Source: Flavobacterium difficile
Lineage (GTDB): Bacteria > Bacteroidota > Bacteroidia > Flavobacteriales > Flavobacteriaceae
NCBI RefSeq assembly: GCF_011392115.1
Contig: NZ_JAAJBT010000007.1
Span: 62,001 to 126,000 of the forward strand
Length of the DNA stretch: 64,000 bases
Direction of reading: 5' to 3'
Under the pieces are notes generated by a model that saw only the letters and a list, made by a program, of their open reading frames with translations, ran no database searches and was not told the DNA's origin. The translations under genes and the position numbers were made by a program. This document shows, one piece after another, positions 36,832-46,392 of the stretch; within the stretch, counting starts at the first letter, position 1; each line of letters opens with the position of its first letter.

Positions 36832-37971
36832 TTAATTGTTTTCTAAAATATCTTCAATTTTTGTCACATAATTTTGAATACTAAAGCTTTCAACAGCTCT
36901 TTGATAGCCCTGTTCTCCGAAAGTTTTTCTTAATTCTGGATTATAGATTAATTTTTCTAAAGCTTCTTTTAAAGCAGTTTTATTATTGGGTTCAACCAAA
37001 AAGCCTGTTTGATTGTTTACAACAATCTCCGTTAATCCACCATGATTTGCTGCAACTACTGGTTTTTGCGCCATCATAGCTTCAATAGCAACCATACCAA
37101 AAGGTTCAGGTTCAGTAGAAGGAACAATTGCCACGTCTATACTTTGCCAAAGTTGGTTAATGTTTTCTTGAAAAGGAATAATTTCGACTTTTTTAATCAA
37201 ATTATATTCACCAATTTTATCGTTTAAAGAACTCAAAAAATGTTCTTGATTAGGTGGTGTGGAACCAATATAAACTAATTTTATGTTTTGGTGTGTTTGA
37301 ATTAATTCGTTGAAAACCTCTAATAACAACATTTGTCCTTTCCAACGGCTAATTCTTCCAACAAGTGCTAAAACAAGTTCAGAATCGGTATTTAAAATTA
37401 TTCTCCTAATCGTATCTTTTTCTTCATTTTTAAGTTCTGGAAATGTGTCAATTCCGTTCCAAATCACCACGTTTTTTCCTTTACAATTCCAAAAGTTGGA
37501 TGTAGCAATAGAATTGTGTATTACAAACGTATTGGTGGAGTTATTAAGCAATAAACGAAATAATTTTGCGAAAATTTTTGGAGATTCTATGATTTCATGA
37601 ACATGCCAAATGTGTTTCGTTTTATGAAAGAAACAATAAAAAAAACCCAATAAAACAGCTAAGGTATTTGAATATATGAAATCTATTTTATGCTGCTTTT
37701 TTATAGATTTTATGGTTTTTATACCTTTAAAAAAATCATTAATAAATTGAAGTAGATTGCTTGGAGTAAACATCTTTCTGTGTAATTTCAATACAGGAGT
37801 AATGATTACTTTTATATTTTCTTTTTCAAGTTCTTTTTTAAGCGGGCCGTCATTTGGTAAAATAACGATAGGATAGAATTTGTTTTTATCTAGATTAACA
37901 ACTAAATAAAGTAAGGTTTTATCTGATCCATATAATTCGGCAGATTGATGAATGAAAAGAATGTTTTTCAT
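36832..37971 (-). CDS. Glycosyltransferase family 4
   Basis: A 379-residue GT-B enzyme. The N-terminus (FIHQSAELYGSDKTLLYL) binds the acceptor; the C-terminal domain has GRISRWKGQMLL (about 210) and EPEPFGMVAIEAMMAQKPVVA (about 287-307), including the E-x7-E motif of retaining GT4 enzymes. It abuts the upstream Wzy-like gene with no spacer. Donor and linkage unknown. Confidence 0.92.
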   Translation of the reverse strand: MKNILFIHQSAELYGSDKTLLYLVVNLDKNKFYPIVILPNDGPLKKELEKENIKVIITPVLKLHRKMFTPSNLLQFINDFFKGIKTIKSIKKQHKIDFIYSNTLAVLLGFFYCFFHKTKHIWHVHEIIESPKIFAKLFRLLLNNSTNTFVIHNSIATSNFWNCKGKNVVIWNGIDTFPELKNEEKDTIRRIILNTDSELVLALVGRISRWKGQMLLLEVFNELIQTHQNIKLVYIGSTPPNQEHFLSSLNDKIGEYNLIKKVEIIPFQENINQLWQSIDVAIVPSTEPEPFGMVAIEAMMAQKPVVAANHGGLTEIVVNNQTGFLVEPNNKTALKEALEKLIYNPELRKTFGEQGYQRAVESFSIQNYVTKIEDILENN

Positions 37972-39228
37972 TTAAATTTGATTATAACTTAATGCGCCAC
38001 CTAAAACAAAAACCACAATGTCTTTCGGAATATAAATTCCTGTAATTATAAGAAACGTAAAAATATAAAATATACCAACAAAAGATAGGAATTTATTATT
38101 ATAAAATTGTTTTGATTTTAATTGTTCGGACCTGTATGTTTTGGAGTATAATTTTGATAAAAAATAAAATAAAAATAGTAAACCAAAAATTCCCGTTTTA
38201 TAAAAGACAAAAATATATCCATTATGAAGTCGGGAAATGTATTTCATATCCTCTTCACCTACTGGAGCTTTAAACTTTAAATTTACCAATGATCCAAAGC
38301 CATTACCCATGACATAACTTTCTTTATTTTCATTCATTAATGCTAGTGCTCTTTTCGCTTCATATGCTCTCCAGTGATCCCAAAGATTTTTGTGGTTTTC
38401 TCTATCTATTTTAGATTTAAAAATTTCTTCCGGTGCAATTTTAATTTTATATAAAAAGGCTTCAATTCCGGTAGAATTTCTTTGTATTTTTATAGAAAAC
38501 AAATAGGAATAAAACAACACGACACATATTACCAAAAGCCCAATATATTTTAATGAACTCTTGGTAATTTTTGTATAACCTTGCAGTGTGAAATATCCTA
38601 AGAAAAAGACAATTAACATCGTTCTAGAAAAATAAAAGAAAATCGAAACCAGAAAAATGACAATACAAATCCAATATTTGGTTTTATTTTCAATTAATCT
38701 TTGGCCTAACCATTTTTTAGAATAGAATAAAAAATAAAAGGCAAAAATTTCAATAAAACTATCTAATCCATAATCGCCTCTGATATCGCTAATGGAACTT
38801 TTTAGAAAATTAGAGAAGAAGAGCACGCCTGATAAATGTATTATTACAGAAATTAATCCAATAAAAAATATATTTTTAACGAAAACCTCAATGTCTTCAT
38901 TTTTATAGAAAATAATATATCCTATAGCAACACCTATTATGGGTTTTAAAAAATAAGTAATGTCTTTAAACACGAATGTTAAAGGATAGGAATTTACAAA
39001 AAAACCTAAAAATCCAAGACTAAAAATCAAGAATAATGGCAGTATTTGTTTAAAAAAAGAAGTAGAAATGGCTACCTTTTTCGTAGTCAGTAAAAAAACT
39101 AAAAACAAAAGTTGTAAAAAAAAATTTACTTTATACGATGGTAAATACATCTCGCATAAAACAAGAAGAGTAAAAAACAGTAGTGAGGGTTTCTTAAAAA
39201 TAAACAAAATCAAAATTTTAAAAATCAA
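37972..39228 (-). CDS. Wzy-like polymerase/ligase membrane protein
   Basis: A 418-residue protein with about ten membrane helices and an external loop (about 265-320) containing the segment MGNGFGSLVNLKF and RLHNGYIFVFYKTGIFGLLF, a weak Wzy_C-like pattern. It is the first gene of the minus-strand operon and lies opposite wzx, with 205 bases between. Together with the protein at 34404-35738 it gives the locus both a probable polymerase and a probable ligase; which is which cannot be decided from sequence alone. Confidence 0.78.
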   Translation of the reverse strand: MIFKILILFIFKKPSLLFFTLLVLCEMYLPSYKVNFFLQLLFLVFLLTTKKVAISTSFFKQILPLFLIFSLGFLGFFVNSYPLTFVFKDITYFLKPIIGVAIGYIIFYKNEDIEVFVKNIFFIGLISVIIHLSGVLFFSNFLKSSISDIRGDYGLDSFIEIFAFYFLFYSKKWLGQRLIENKTKYWICIVIFLVSIFFYFSRTMLIVFFLGYFTLQGYTKITKSSLKYIGLLVICVVLFYSYLFSIKIQRNSTGIEAFLYKIKIAPEEIFKSKIDRENHKNLWDHWRAYEAKRALALMNENKESYVMGNGFGSLVNLKFKAPVGEEDMKYISRLHNGYIFVFYKTGIFGLLFLFYFLSKLYSKTYRSEQLKSKQFYNNKFLSFVGIFYIFTFLIITGIYIPKDIVVFVLGGALSYNQI

Positions 39229-39254
39229 AAGTAAGGCTTTTTACTAAATTAAAG

Positions 39255-39295
39255 TATATTTGCGATTTAGTTTTTATTCATAAAATATATCTTTG
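39255..39295 (+). promoter_or_regulatory. Two TAnnTTTG boxes in the wzx/wzy divergent gap
   Basis: TATATTTG at 39255-39262 and TATCTTTG at 39288-39295, both exact -7 matches on the plus strand, neither with a TTG at standard distance. Transcription from the second would leave a leader of about 130 bases ahead of wzx. Confidence 0.35.
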
Positions 39296-39433
39296 TAAAT
39301 AGTTTTTTTTTGAAAAATGAAGCAAAAAATCAAATAATTAGTAATTATTTTTTTAAATAAAATGTCATTAGAAATTTTGATGTTTAATTTATTCAATTCC
39401 AAGAATTAATTCTATACACAATATTTTACTTCA

Positions 39434-40762
39434 ATGATTTTAAAAAAAATAAAAGATAAACTATCAAGTCAAGCAATACAAAGTACTATATATAAAGGTT
39501 TGACTGGAGCTTTTATGTTTTTATCAATTTCTTTATTAGTCAGATATCTAGGAGAAAAGGGATATGGTATTTGGGTTTTGATTTTCAGCTTCTTTCAATG
39601 GGGATTATATTTTGATTTTGGAATTTCAAATGTACTTAAATCTAAAATCCCCGAATTAATTTCAAAGAAACAAGAATTCTTAATAGGTAATTATATTTCT
39701 GAATCTATAAAAATTACCTTTTTAATTGCATTGATACTTTTTAGTATTTGTTGTATTGTTATTTTTACGTTTGATATCAATTCTACATTTAATATTTTTT
39801 TAGAGAATTCATTTATAAAAAAGGTGTTTCTTTTAAACGGTTTGTTTTTTAGTGTTAATTTCGTTCTATCAATTAATAAATCACTATACATTGGTGTGTT
39901 AAATCCAAAGATTTCTGAATTATCTGCAACCATATCTCAAATTTTATTCTTTATATTAATCCTTGTACTTTTCCTTTTTTTTAAAAAAATACCAATTCAA
40001 GAAAAATTGTGGGCAGTTACAATCATAAATGGTATAAGTACCATTTTAATAAATGGAATTTATTTGGTTATATTTTTTCATAGGCAAAACTATCAATTAA
40101 ATCTCATTAGCAGGTTAAACTTAAGTATTTCTTCTCAAATTTTGAATAATGGTTTGAAGTTTATGCTGATTCAAATTTTTATGGTTGTGATTTTTTTTTC
40201 TGACCCCTATTTTATTGCCTCTTATTGCAGTCCGAAACAAATTTCGGTTTTTGATATTTTAACTAAACTATATCAATTGCCTTTATTAGTTATTATTTCC
40301 GGATTGGCTTCATTTTGGCCTTTTTTTTCACAAAAGTATCATGAAAAAGATTTTGAATGGTTTAAAAAAATATTCCAAACCTTTCAAAAAGCATTCTATT
40401 TGATTTTTATTTTACTAATTTTTTTCACTTTATTTTCAAACTATTTAATTCCATTTTGGGTTGGTAAACAAATAGATAATTTAATCAGGAACGAGTACTT
40501 AATCTTTATGATGCTAATTGTTTTGTTTCGAGTTTATTTTACTTTTTATGCTAACTTTTTTAATGGAATAAATCGTCTAAACAGTCAAATTTTAGTTATG
40601 GGTATTACTACATTAATAAAAATACCACTAACTATCTATATATTAAAAAATGGTTTTGGCTTAAATGGAATTTTTTTACAATTATTATTTTTCATGTTGC
40701 TTTGGGCCATAATTTTTAAAATAGAATCTAAATTTGTAATTAAAAAAATAATAAATGAATAA
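39434..40762 (+). CDS. wzx: Oligosaccharide flippase (Wzx-like)
   Basis: A 442-residue protein with about 12 membrane helices, of the polysaccharide transporter (MOP) superfamily. N-terminal YKGLTGAFMFLSISLLVRYL and LGEKGYGIWVLIFSFFQW are typical of Wzx/RfbX. It should turn undecaprenyl-linked repeat units to the periplasmic side. The next gene starts 8 bases before its stop. These two are the only plus-strand genes between 31.3 and 55.8 kb, sitting between two minus-strand operons. Confidence 0.9.
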   Translation: MILKKIKDKLSSQAIQSTIYKGLTGAFMFLSISLLVRYLGEKGYGIWVLIFSFFQWGLYFDFGISNVLKSKIPELISKKQEFLIGNYISESIKITFLIALILFSICCIVIFTFDINSTFNIFLENSFIKKVFLLNGLFFSVNFVLSINKSLYIGVLNPKISELSATISQILFFILILVLFLFFKKIPIQEKLWAVTIINGISTILINGIYLVIFFHRQNYQLNLISRLNLSISSQILNNGLKFMLIQIFMVVIFFSDPYFIASYCSPKQISVFDILTKLYQLPLLVIISGLASFWPFFSQKYHEKDFEWFKKIFQTFQKAFYLIFILLIFFTLFSNYLIPFWVGKQIDNLIRNEYLIFMMLIVLFRVYFTFYANFFNGINRLNSQILVMGITTLIKIPLTIYILKNGFGLNGIFLQLLFFMLLWAIIFKIESKFVIKKIINE

Positions 40763-41522
40763 TTCTCCATGTTTTACAATTATTACTGCAAGTTATAACA
40801 GTGAAAAGACCATTGCAAAAACAATAAAATCTGTGTTAAATCAGGATTTTACTGATTTTGAATATTTGATAATAGATGGAAATTCAAATGATTCTACTTT
40901 AAAAATCATTAAATCTTTTGAATTAAAATTTAAAGAAAAAAACATTAATTATAATTATATCTCTGAACCAGATAATGGAATTTATGATGCTTGGAATAAA
41001 GGGATAAAAATGAGTTCTGGAGAATGGATTAGCTTTTTAGGGTCTGATGATACGTATTTTTCAGATGCTTTAACAGTCTATTTTAAAGAAATAAAAAAAC
41101 ATCCCGAAAGTAATTATATTTCTTCTCAAGTTAATTTGGTAAATTCTGATGGAAAAATTTTACAAGTTTTTGGTGAAAAATACAACTGGAAAAATGTGAT
41201 AAGTGATATTAATGTAGCACAAGTTGGTTCTTTTCATAAAAAACAGCTTTTCAACCAAGTTGGTTTATACAGTTTAGACTATAAGATAGTTGGCGATTTA
41301 GATTTTTATATTCGTTGTAAAGACTTTATTCGACCTACTTATTTTACAAAAGTGACAGCCAATATGGAAAATGGAGGGGTAAGTAATCAAATATATTTAG
41401 CGTTAAAAGAAGCTTTTAATGTGAAACAAAAGTATGGCTACAAAAGTAAAATATTTAATTATTACAAATTTTATACTTCTTTGTTGAAATGCTATATCAA
41501 AATGGTTATAAATAAAAAATAG
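40755..41522 (+). CDS. Glycosyltransferase family 2
   Basis: A 255-residue GT-A enzyme with TIITASYNSEKTIAKTIKS, LIIDGNSNDSTL and the acidic FLGSDDTYF (about 93-101). EPDNGIYDAWNKGI near 75 is a hallmark of the WcaA/colanic-acid type GT2 subgroup. It overlaps wzx by 8 bases and is followed by a shared terminator. It probably adds one of the sugars of the unit moved by Wzx. Confidence 0.92.
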   Translation: MNNSPCFTIITASYNSEKTIAKTIKSVLNQDFTDFEYLIIDGNSNDSTLKIIKSFELKFKEKNINYNYISEPDNGIYDAWNKGIKMSSGEWISFLGSDDTYFSDALTVYFKEIKKHPESNYISSQVNLVNSDGKILQVFGEKYNWKNVISDINVAQVGSFHKKQLFNQVGLYSLDYKIVGDLDFYIRCKDFIRPTYFTKVTANMENGGVSNQIYLALKEAFNVKQKYGYKSKIFNYYKFYTSLLKCYIKMVINKK

Positions 41523-41546
41523 GAACCAAATGGTTCCTATTTTTTA
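41517..41546. terminator. Bidirectional terminator
   Basis: AAATAGGAACCA and TGGTTCCTATTT form a near-perfect stem with A/T-runs between the convergent GT2 and lipoprotein genes; it overlaps both stop codons. Confidence 0.8.
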
Positions 41547-42068
41547 TTTAAATAATTTTTCTAATTCCGTTGGTAATTTTTCAAGTGGGAATAACGAAAT
41601 ATTATCACCTTTTTTAAGTGGTTTATACTTATTTGTAATACTATCATAAGAAGTACAGAATTCGTTTGGTCTGAAATAATTTGAAATTTCTTTTCCTTTT
41701 AACTCAAATTTTTTGCCTAAATAACTAATATCTATTTTATCAATTACAACTCCATCAGGATTGTTAATTCCAAAATCTAATCTCAATTGATTAGGTAAAA
41801 CATCTTTAGGTAACTTATATTGAACTTCTAAATTATTTCCAGATACATTAGAAAATTCTGCCCAAACTGTTTTCTTTTCGTCAAAATTTAATGATTTATC
41901 CTCAGTGTAATATACATGGAAGGTATCATCTTTTTTTCCCTGAACATTTAATTTTACAACAAATAAATCACTAACAACTTTTTTTGTTGTATTATTAGTT
42001 TCTTTCTCTTCTTTACAAGAAATTAATGACAAAAAAGCAAAAAATGCTATTATTCCAATTTTTTTCAT
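41544..42068 (-). CDS. Lipoprotein of unknown function at the end of the rfb operon
   Basis: A 174-residue protein with a lipoprotein signal (hydrophobic residues 4-16, lipobox LISC, Cys18) and a Lys/Glu/Asn-rich stretch after it, then a beta-rich domain with KLPKDVLPNQLRLDFGINN. I do not recognise the family. It lies 51 bases downstream of the GT39 gene, whose C-terminal non-membrane domain also looks beta-rich, so both may act in the periplasm on the same glycan. This is inference from position. Confidence 0.78.
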   Translation of the reverse strand: MKKIGIIAFFAFLSLISCKEEKETNNTTKKVVSDLFVVKLNVQGKKDDTFHVYYTEDKSLNFDEKKTVWAEFSNVSGNNLEVQYKLPKDVLPNQLRLDFGINNPDGVVIDKIDISYLGKKFELKGKEISNYFRPNEFCTSYDSITNKYKPLKKGDNISLFPLEKLPTELEKLFK

Positions 42069-42119
42069 AACTTAAATATTAATTAATTTTGCAAATATAT
42101 ATATAATTATTTTAAACAT

Positions 42120-43955
42120 TTATTTTTTAATCTCTAAATTGGTTAACTTTATTTCCTCAAAATTATTTTCTTTGTTTGAAATGTAAATTGCCAGTTTATA
42201 ATTCGCATCAGTTATCTTATTCAAATCAATTTTTGTAGTAAAACCTGCAAAATCATAATTTACATTGTCTTTACTAAAAAACGAAGTAATGTCTTTTCTG
42301 ATTACTTGTTCTGGTGTAATATTTATTTTAGAATTCTTATCTATCAAAAATAATTCAATTTTATTTTTTCTTGAATCTATATTTTTAACAAGAGCCCAAC
42401 CACTCACTGTAAAAAAATTATCTTTTTTTAATGATACTTCAATATTTGATTCTATTCTACTAGGTTTATTTGCTGGAATAATTTTCAATTTTGATAAATC
42501 TATCATTGGTTTATTCCCAATTAAATTAAACTCTTTTACCCAAACATCATGACCGTTGAAATTATTTTGTATGTAAAAATGTTTTTCAATAAAATCTAAT
42601 GTTTTTTGTTGTGGCTCATACTTTCTACCGTGAGAATCTATATACCAAAAAGGTTTAATTTTAGTAGTATCTTTTATCATTTCATCAATATGTGTTTCCA
42701 AGGAATGCTCGACAATTTTGTTTTTAATAAAAAAAGGGAAATACCATGCAAGACTTGACACAACTTCATTATTGCTTTTATTATTATCATTTATAAACTG
42801 ACTTCCTTCACGAAACTGCGATTTTGTAGTTACAAAATGATATTTTTTGATAATAAAAATATCTGTAATTGAAAAAACAATAAAAAGTCCTAATAAAGAA
42901 AATTGAATTATTTTATTTTTAAAATGTGATATTCCTATTGAAACTATGATCAATATTGCTGGTAATACTACAATAAAATATCTAGAAATTATCATTGGAA
43001 CTGTTAGATAAGATCTTATCAAAGGGACTAATAAAACAATCGATATCCATGGTAATAATATAACAAAGCTTAGTACAATTTTATTATTTACAATGGTGTA
43101 TGTATTAACTAAAACTTGTTTTTCGTTTGCTAATTTAACGAAATAAAAGAATATAAATATTCCCAATAAACATAAAACCATTTCGGAATTTCCAAAAAAT
43201 TCCTTAAAAATTAATGTGTAAGCATCTAGTGTTGGAGCCGGTATCCAAAACTCTTTTATTTCAGAAATTTTTAATAATACTTTTATTGCTGGTAAAAATA
43301 ATATTGAAATAATCAATCCTGAAACAAGTGATAAAATTAAGAATTTGTTTCTTTTTTGTTTTTCATTAATTATCAAAAAAAACATAAAAACAAAAAGTTG
43401 TGAAAACAAAACAAACATTCCAAAAAAATGTGATAATAACATTAAACCGGTAAATACACCATAGTATATTGAATATTTGTAATTTGTTTGTTTTAAAAAT
43501 TTTACAAAGTAATAGAATGAAAATATTGTGAACAAAAACAAAAGAATGTAAGGTCTTGCTTCTTGGGAATAATAAAGATGGAATGGATTTATAACTAATA
43601 ATAATGCTGAAATTAATCCAATTTTTTTGTTAATTAATTCTTTTCCAAACAAGTACATCCCATAAACACTAAAAACACCTATTAAGGCAGAAAAAAATCT
43701 AGCAACAAATGTAGTATATCCAAAAACTTTGAAGATATAATATAAAGAATAAAAATATAATGGAGGCATTTGTTCACTATTTAACAAAGAGTTATAAACC
43801 TCTGAAAAAGATAAACTAGGATTCGCTTCGTTTAAAGTATGTAATTCATCCAACCAAACACTTTGAAAATCTAAATGAAAAAATCTTAGAAAAACTCCAA
43901 ATGTTAAGAGGCTTAATAATAAATAATTGTCTTTTAATTTTTGAATAAATTCCAT
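42120..43955 (-). CDS. Glycosyltransferase family 39 (ArnT/PMT-like) with C-terminal beta domain
   Basis: A 611-residue protein. The first 350 residues carry about 10-11 membrane helices with SVWLDELHTLNEANP near 33-47 (the catalytic-type acidic residues of the first loop) and YYSQEARPYILLF near 128-140. Enzymes of this kind use polyprenyl-phosphate sugars as donors on the periplasmic side. The C-terminal 240 residues are soluble; the last 110 (NFFTVSGWALVKNIDSR and beyond) look like a beta-sandwich. The preceding gene encodes a DPM1/ArnC-like GT2 that could make the lipid-linked donor. Confidence 0.88.
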   Translation of the reverse strand: MEFIQKLKDNYLLLSLLTFGVFLRFFHLDFQSVWLDELHTLNEANPSLSFSEVYNSLLNSEQMPPLYFYSLYYIFKVFGYTTFVARFFSALIGVFSVYGMYLFGKELINKKIGLISALLLVINPFHLYYSQEARPYILLFLFTIFSFYYFVKFLKQTNYKYSIYYGVFTGLMLLSHFFGMFVLFSQLFVFMFFLIINEKQKRNKFLILSLVSGLIISILFLPAIKVLLKISEIKEFWIPAPTLDAYTLIFKEFFGNSEMVLCLLGIFIFFYFVKLANEKQVLVNTYTIVNNKIVLSFVILLPWISIVLLVPLIRSYLTVPMIISRYFIVVLPAILIIVSIGISHFKNKIIQFSLLGLFIVFSITDIFIIKKYHFVTTKSQFREGSQFINDNNKSNNEVVSSLAWYFPFFIKNKIVEHSLETHIDEMIKDTTKIKPFWYIDSHGRKYEPQQKTLDFIEKHFYIQNNFNGHDVWVKEFNLIGNKPMIDLSKLKIIPANKPSRIESNIEVSLKKDNFFTVSGWALVKNIDSRKNKIELFLIDKNSKINITPEQVIRKDITSFFSKDNVNYDFAGFTTKIDLNKITDANYKLAIYISNKENNFEEIKLTNLEIKK

Positions 43956-44909
43956 TTAATCTTGGTTTATGTTAATTATAAATTCTTTATATATTTTTGA
44001 ATTAGGTGCAATTATATTTTTTCTTGAACTCAATTGCATTAATAAAACTATTAAGGTTACAGAAAAAAGTTGTAAAATAATACTAGAAATGATTAATATT
44101 AAACTAGAAGCCCAACCAGGAATTGCGGTATCTGTAATGTATTTTTTAAATAAGACTATTCCAACAGAAAAAGAACAAAGTACTATTCCATAAATTGAAA
44201 ATCTTAAAATTTTTAATGATAAATAATCAAAGTAAACAGCTATAGAACTTAATCCGTGCAGTATTAAATTATTAAAATTCATTTTGGAAACACCCGCATA
44301 TCGTTTTCCTCTATCTAATAAAACTTTGTCAAAAGGAATTTTTGATTGAATAATTCCGCCAGAGTAATGATTCCAAATGTTACTTTGATGTACCACTTTC
44401 CCTAATAAAGCATCTGGAATTATACTAAAATTACCAAAGTTTATTTTTTGTCCCGTTAAAAAATGAAAAATATGCTTATAAAAATAATAACCCACTTTAA
44501 AAAAAATAGATTCTTGTCTTTTTTTTCTTTGAGCAAAAATAATTTTTTTTGAATTCTCAGCTTCAGCTTTCTCAACTAACATGGTTACATGCGATGGTAA
44601 ATCTTCTCCATCAGAATCCATTACTACTACAAAATCAGAATTTTCTACTTCGTTATAAATATACTGTAAGCCTACAGCAATAGCTCTTTGATGACCAATA
44701 TTTAATTTTAAATTTAGAATAGTTATTGGTAAAGCAACCGTTGTATTTTTATTGAAACTATCCGAAGAGCCATCGTTCACCGCAATTATACGAAAATTAT
44801 AATCTTTTAATTCAAACGACACTTTTTCAATTTCAGCAACTAAAATTGAAAAACTATCCCAATCATTATAAACCGGTGTGAGACAAACTATATTTTTTTC
44901 TTTAATCAT
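43956..44909 (-). CDS. Polyprenyl-phosphate glycosyltransferase (GT2, DPM1/ArnC-like) with membrane helices
   Basis: A 317-residue protein: GT-A domain with CLTPVYNDWDSFSILV, VNDGSSDS, NIGHQRAIAVGLQY and the metal-binding MDSDGEDLP (about 97-105), then two membrane helices (about 236-258 and 270-292). This is the pattern of enzymes that make undecaprenyl-phosphate sugars on the cytoplasmic face. It abuts the GT39 gene without a spacer, so donor production and periplasmic transfer are likely a pair. It overlaps rfbD by 8 bases. Confidence 0.9.
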   Translation of the reverse strand: MIKEKNIVCLTPVYNDWDSFSILVAEIEKVSFELKDYNFRIIAVNDGSSDSFNKNTTVALPITILNLKLNIGHQRAIAVGLQYIYNEVENSDFVVVMDSDGEDLPSHVTMLVEKAEAENSKKIIFAQRKKRQESIFFKVGYYFYKHIFHFLTGQKINFGNFSIIPDALLGKVVHQSNIWNHYSGGIIQSKIPFDKVLLDRGKRYAGVSKMNFNNLILHGLSSIAVYFDYLSLKILRFSIYGIVLCSFSVGIVLFKKYITDTAIPGWASSLILIISSIILQLFSVTLIVLLMQLSSRKNIIAPNSKIYKEFIININQD

Positions 44910-45801
44910 TTTTCAAACTCTCTTTCCAATCCATAATCTCAATACCAAAAACCTTTTTGATTTTGCTTTTGTCCAAAACACTATACGCTGGTCTTTTAGC
45001 TGGTGTAGGATAAGCAGAAGTTGGTATGGGTTGTAAATTTATGGAAATATTATTCACTTTGAATATTTCTGCGGCAAAATCGTACCATGAACATTGTCCT
45101 TCGTTACTGAAGTTGTAAATGCCATAGTCTTCAGTGTTCAGTTTTGAGTGTTCAGTTATAATTGTTACTAAACATTCTGCTAAATCAACTGCGTTTGTTG
45201 GTGTGCCAATTTGGTCTGAAACTACAGATACACTATCTCTTTCAGTAGCCAATCGCAACATGGTTTTCATGAAATTATTGGCAAATTGCGAATACACCCA
45301 TGAAGTTCGCACAATAAAATGCTTTTCCCAAGTGCTTTCAATAGCTTGTTCACCTTGTAATTTAGTTAATCCATAAATTCCAGCTGGAAAAGGTACATCC
45401 GTTTCTGTTAATCCTTTTTCGCTTTTAAGTGGCAGTCTTAATTCTCGGTCGTAATACGCAATTCCGTCTACAAATTTGGCATCGAAAACGAAATCGGTAG
45501 AAACGTGTAATAAAATCGTGTCATGTGTTTTACAAACCTCAGCTATGTTTTGAGCTCCTGAGACATTGATGGCAAACGCTTGTTCAGGTTCTGATTCTGC
45601 TTTGTCAACTGCTGTATAAGCCGCTGCATTGATACAAAAATTGGGTTTATATTTTTCAAAAACAGTTTCACAATTGTTTTTATCTGTAATGTTTAATTCT
45701 GATGAGGAACAAAATACAAAATCGATTGAAGGATACTTTCCCACAATCGACTGAATCGCCTGACCTAATTGTCCGTTTGCTCCCGTTACTAAAACTACCA
45801 T
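44902..45801 (-). CDS. rfbD: dTDP-4-dehydrorhamnose reductase
   Basis: Last enzyme of dTDP-L-rhamnose synthesis, reducing dTDP-4-keto-rhamnose with NADPH. The start MVVLVTGANGQLGQAI gives 299 residues; the frame is open for 26 more codons but those lie inside rfbC. The NAD(P)-binding GANGQLG, STDFVFDA near 104 and YGLTKLQGEQ near 143 with the catalytic Tyr-Lys are present. It overlaps rfbC by 7 bases and the GT2 gene by 8 bases. Confidence 0.95.
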   Translation of the reverse strand: MVVLVTGANGQLGQAIQSIVGKYPSIDFVFCSSSELNITDKNNCETVFEKYKPNFCINAAAYTAVDKAESEPEQAFAINVSGAQNIAEVCKTHDTILLHVSTDFVFDAKFVDGIAYYDRELRLPLKSEKGLTETDVPFPAGIYGLTKLQGEQAIESTWEKHFIVRTSWVYSQFANNFMKTMLRLATERDSVSVVSDQIGTPTNAVDLAECLVTIITEHSKLNTEDYGIYNFSNEGQCSWYDFAAEIFKVNNISINLQPIPTSAYPTPAKRPAYSVLDKSKIKKVFGIEIMDWKESLKND

Positions 45802-46346
45802 ACTTTTTTTGCGTTTTCTAAAGTGGGTAAAATGGTGTCTTTTTCTGAAATAATTAGTTGTTCTGTTGGGAAATTCCAAACAATATTTACGGTTGCATCG
45901 TTATAAATTAATCCGCCTTCCGATTCTTTGTTGTAGAAATTATCGCACTTGTAAAAGAAAGTCGCGGTTTCACTCAACACTAAAAAACCATGTGCAAAAC
46001 CTCTTGGTATAAAAAATTGCGTTTGATTTTCTGCTGTTAAAAGTACACTTTCGTGTTGACCATATGTTGGAGAATTCGGTCTTAAATCGACCGCCACATC
46101 TAACACTTCACCATGTAAAACTCTTACTAATTTGGCTTGTGCGTGTTCACCTGTTTGATAATGTAAACCACGCAACACACCTTTTGTTGAAAACGACTGA
46201 TTGTCTTGAACAAAAGTTACTTTCTGACCTACGCCTTCACTAAAAGTTTTCTCATTAAAACTTTCCATGAAATACCCACGTTCGTCTTTTATTATTTTGG
46301 GTTCAAGGATAAAACATCCTTTTAATTTGGTTTCTATGAATTTCAT
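45795..46346 (-). CDS. rfbC: dTDP-4-dehydrorhamnose 3,5-epimerase
   Basis: A cupin-fold enzyme of 183 residues. The family motifs are present: LEPKIIKDERGYFMESF, FVQDNQSFSTKGVLRGLHYQ with the catalytic His (about 63) and PRGFAHGFLVLSETATFFYKC. It epimerises C3 and C5 of the dTDP-4-keto-sugar. It is third in the order rfbB, rfbA, rfbC, rfbD. The intergenic bases ahead of it carry the same tcaattt/gccaatt repeats that surround the S23 genes. Confidence 0.96.
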   Translation of the reverse strand: MKFIETKLKGCFILEPKIIKDERGYFMESFNEKTFSEGVGQKVTFVQDNQSFSTKGVLRGLHYQTGEHAQAKLVRVLHGEVLDVAVDLRPNSPTYGQHESVLLTAENQTQFFIPRGFAHGFLVLSETATFFYKCDNFYNKESEGGLIYNDATVNIVWNFPTEQLIISEKDTILPTLENAKKVW

Positions 46347-46392
46347 GAACTCAATCCGTCAATTTGACAATAAGGCTATGTGCCAATTAATT

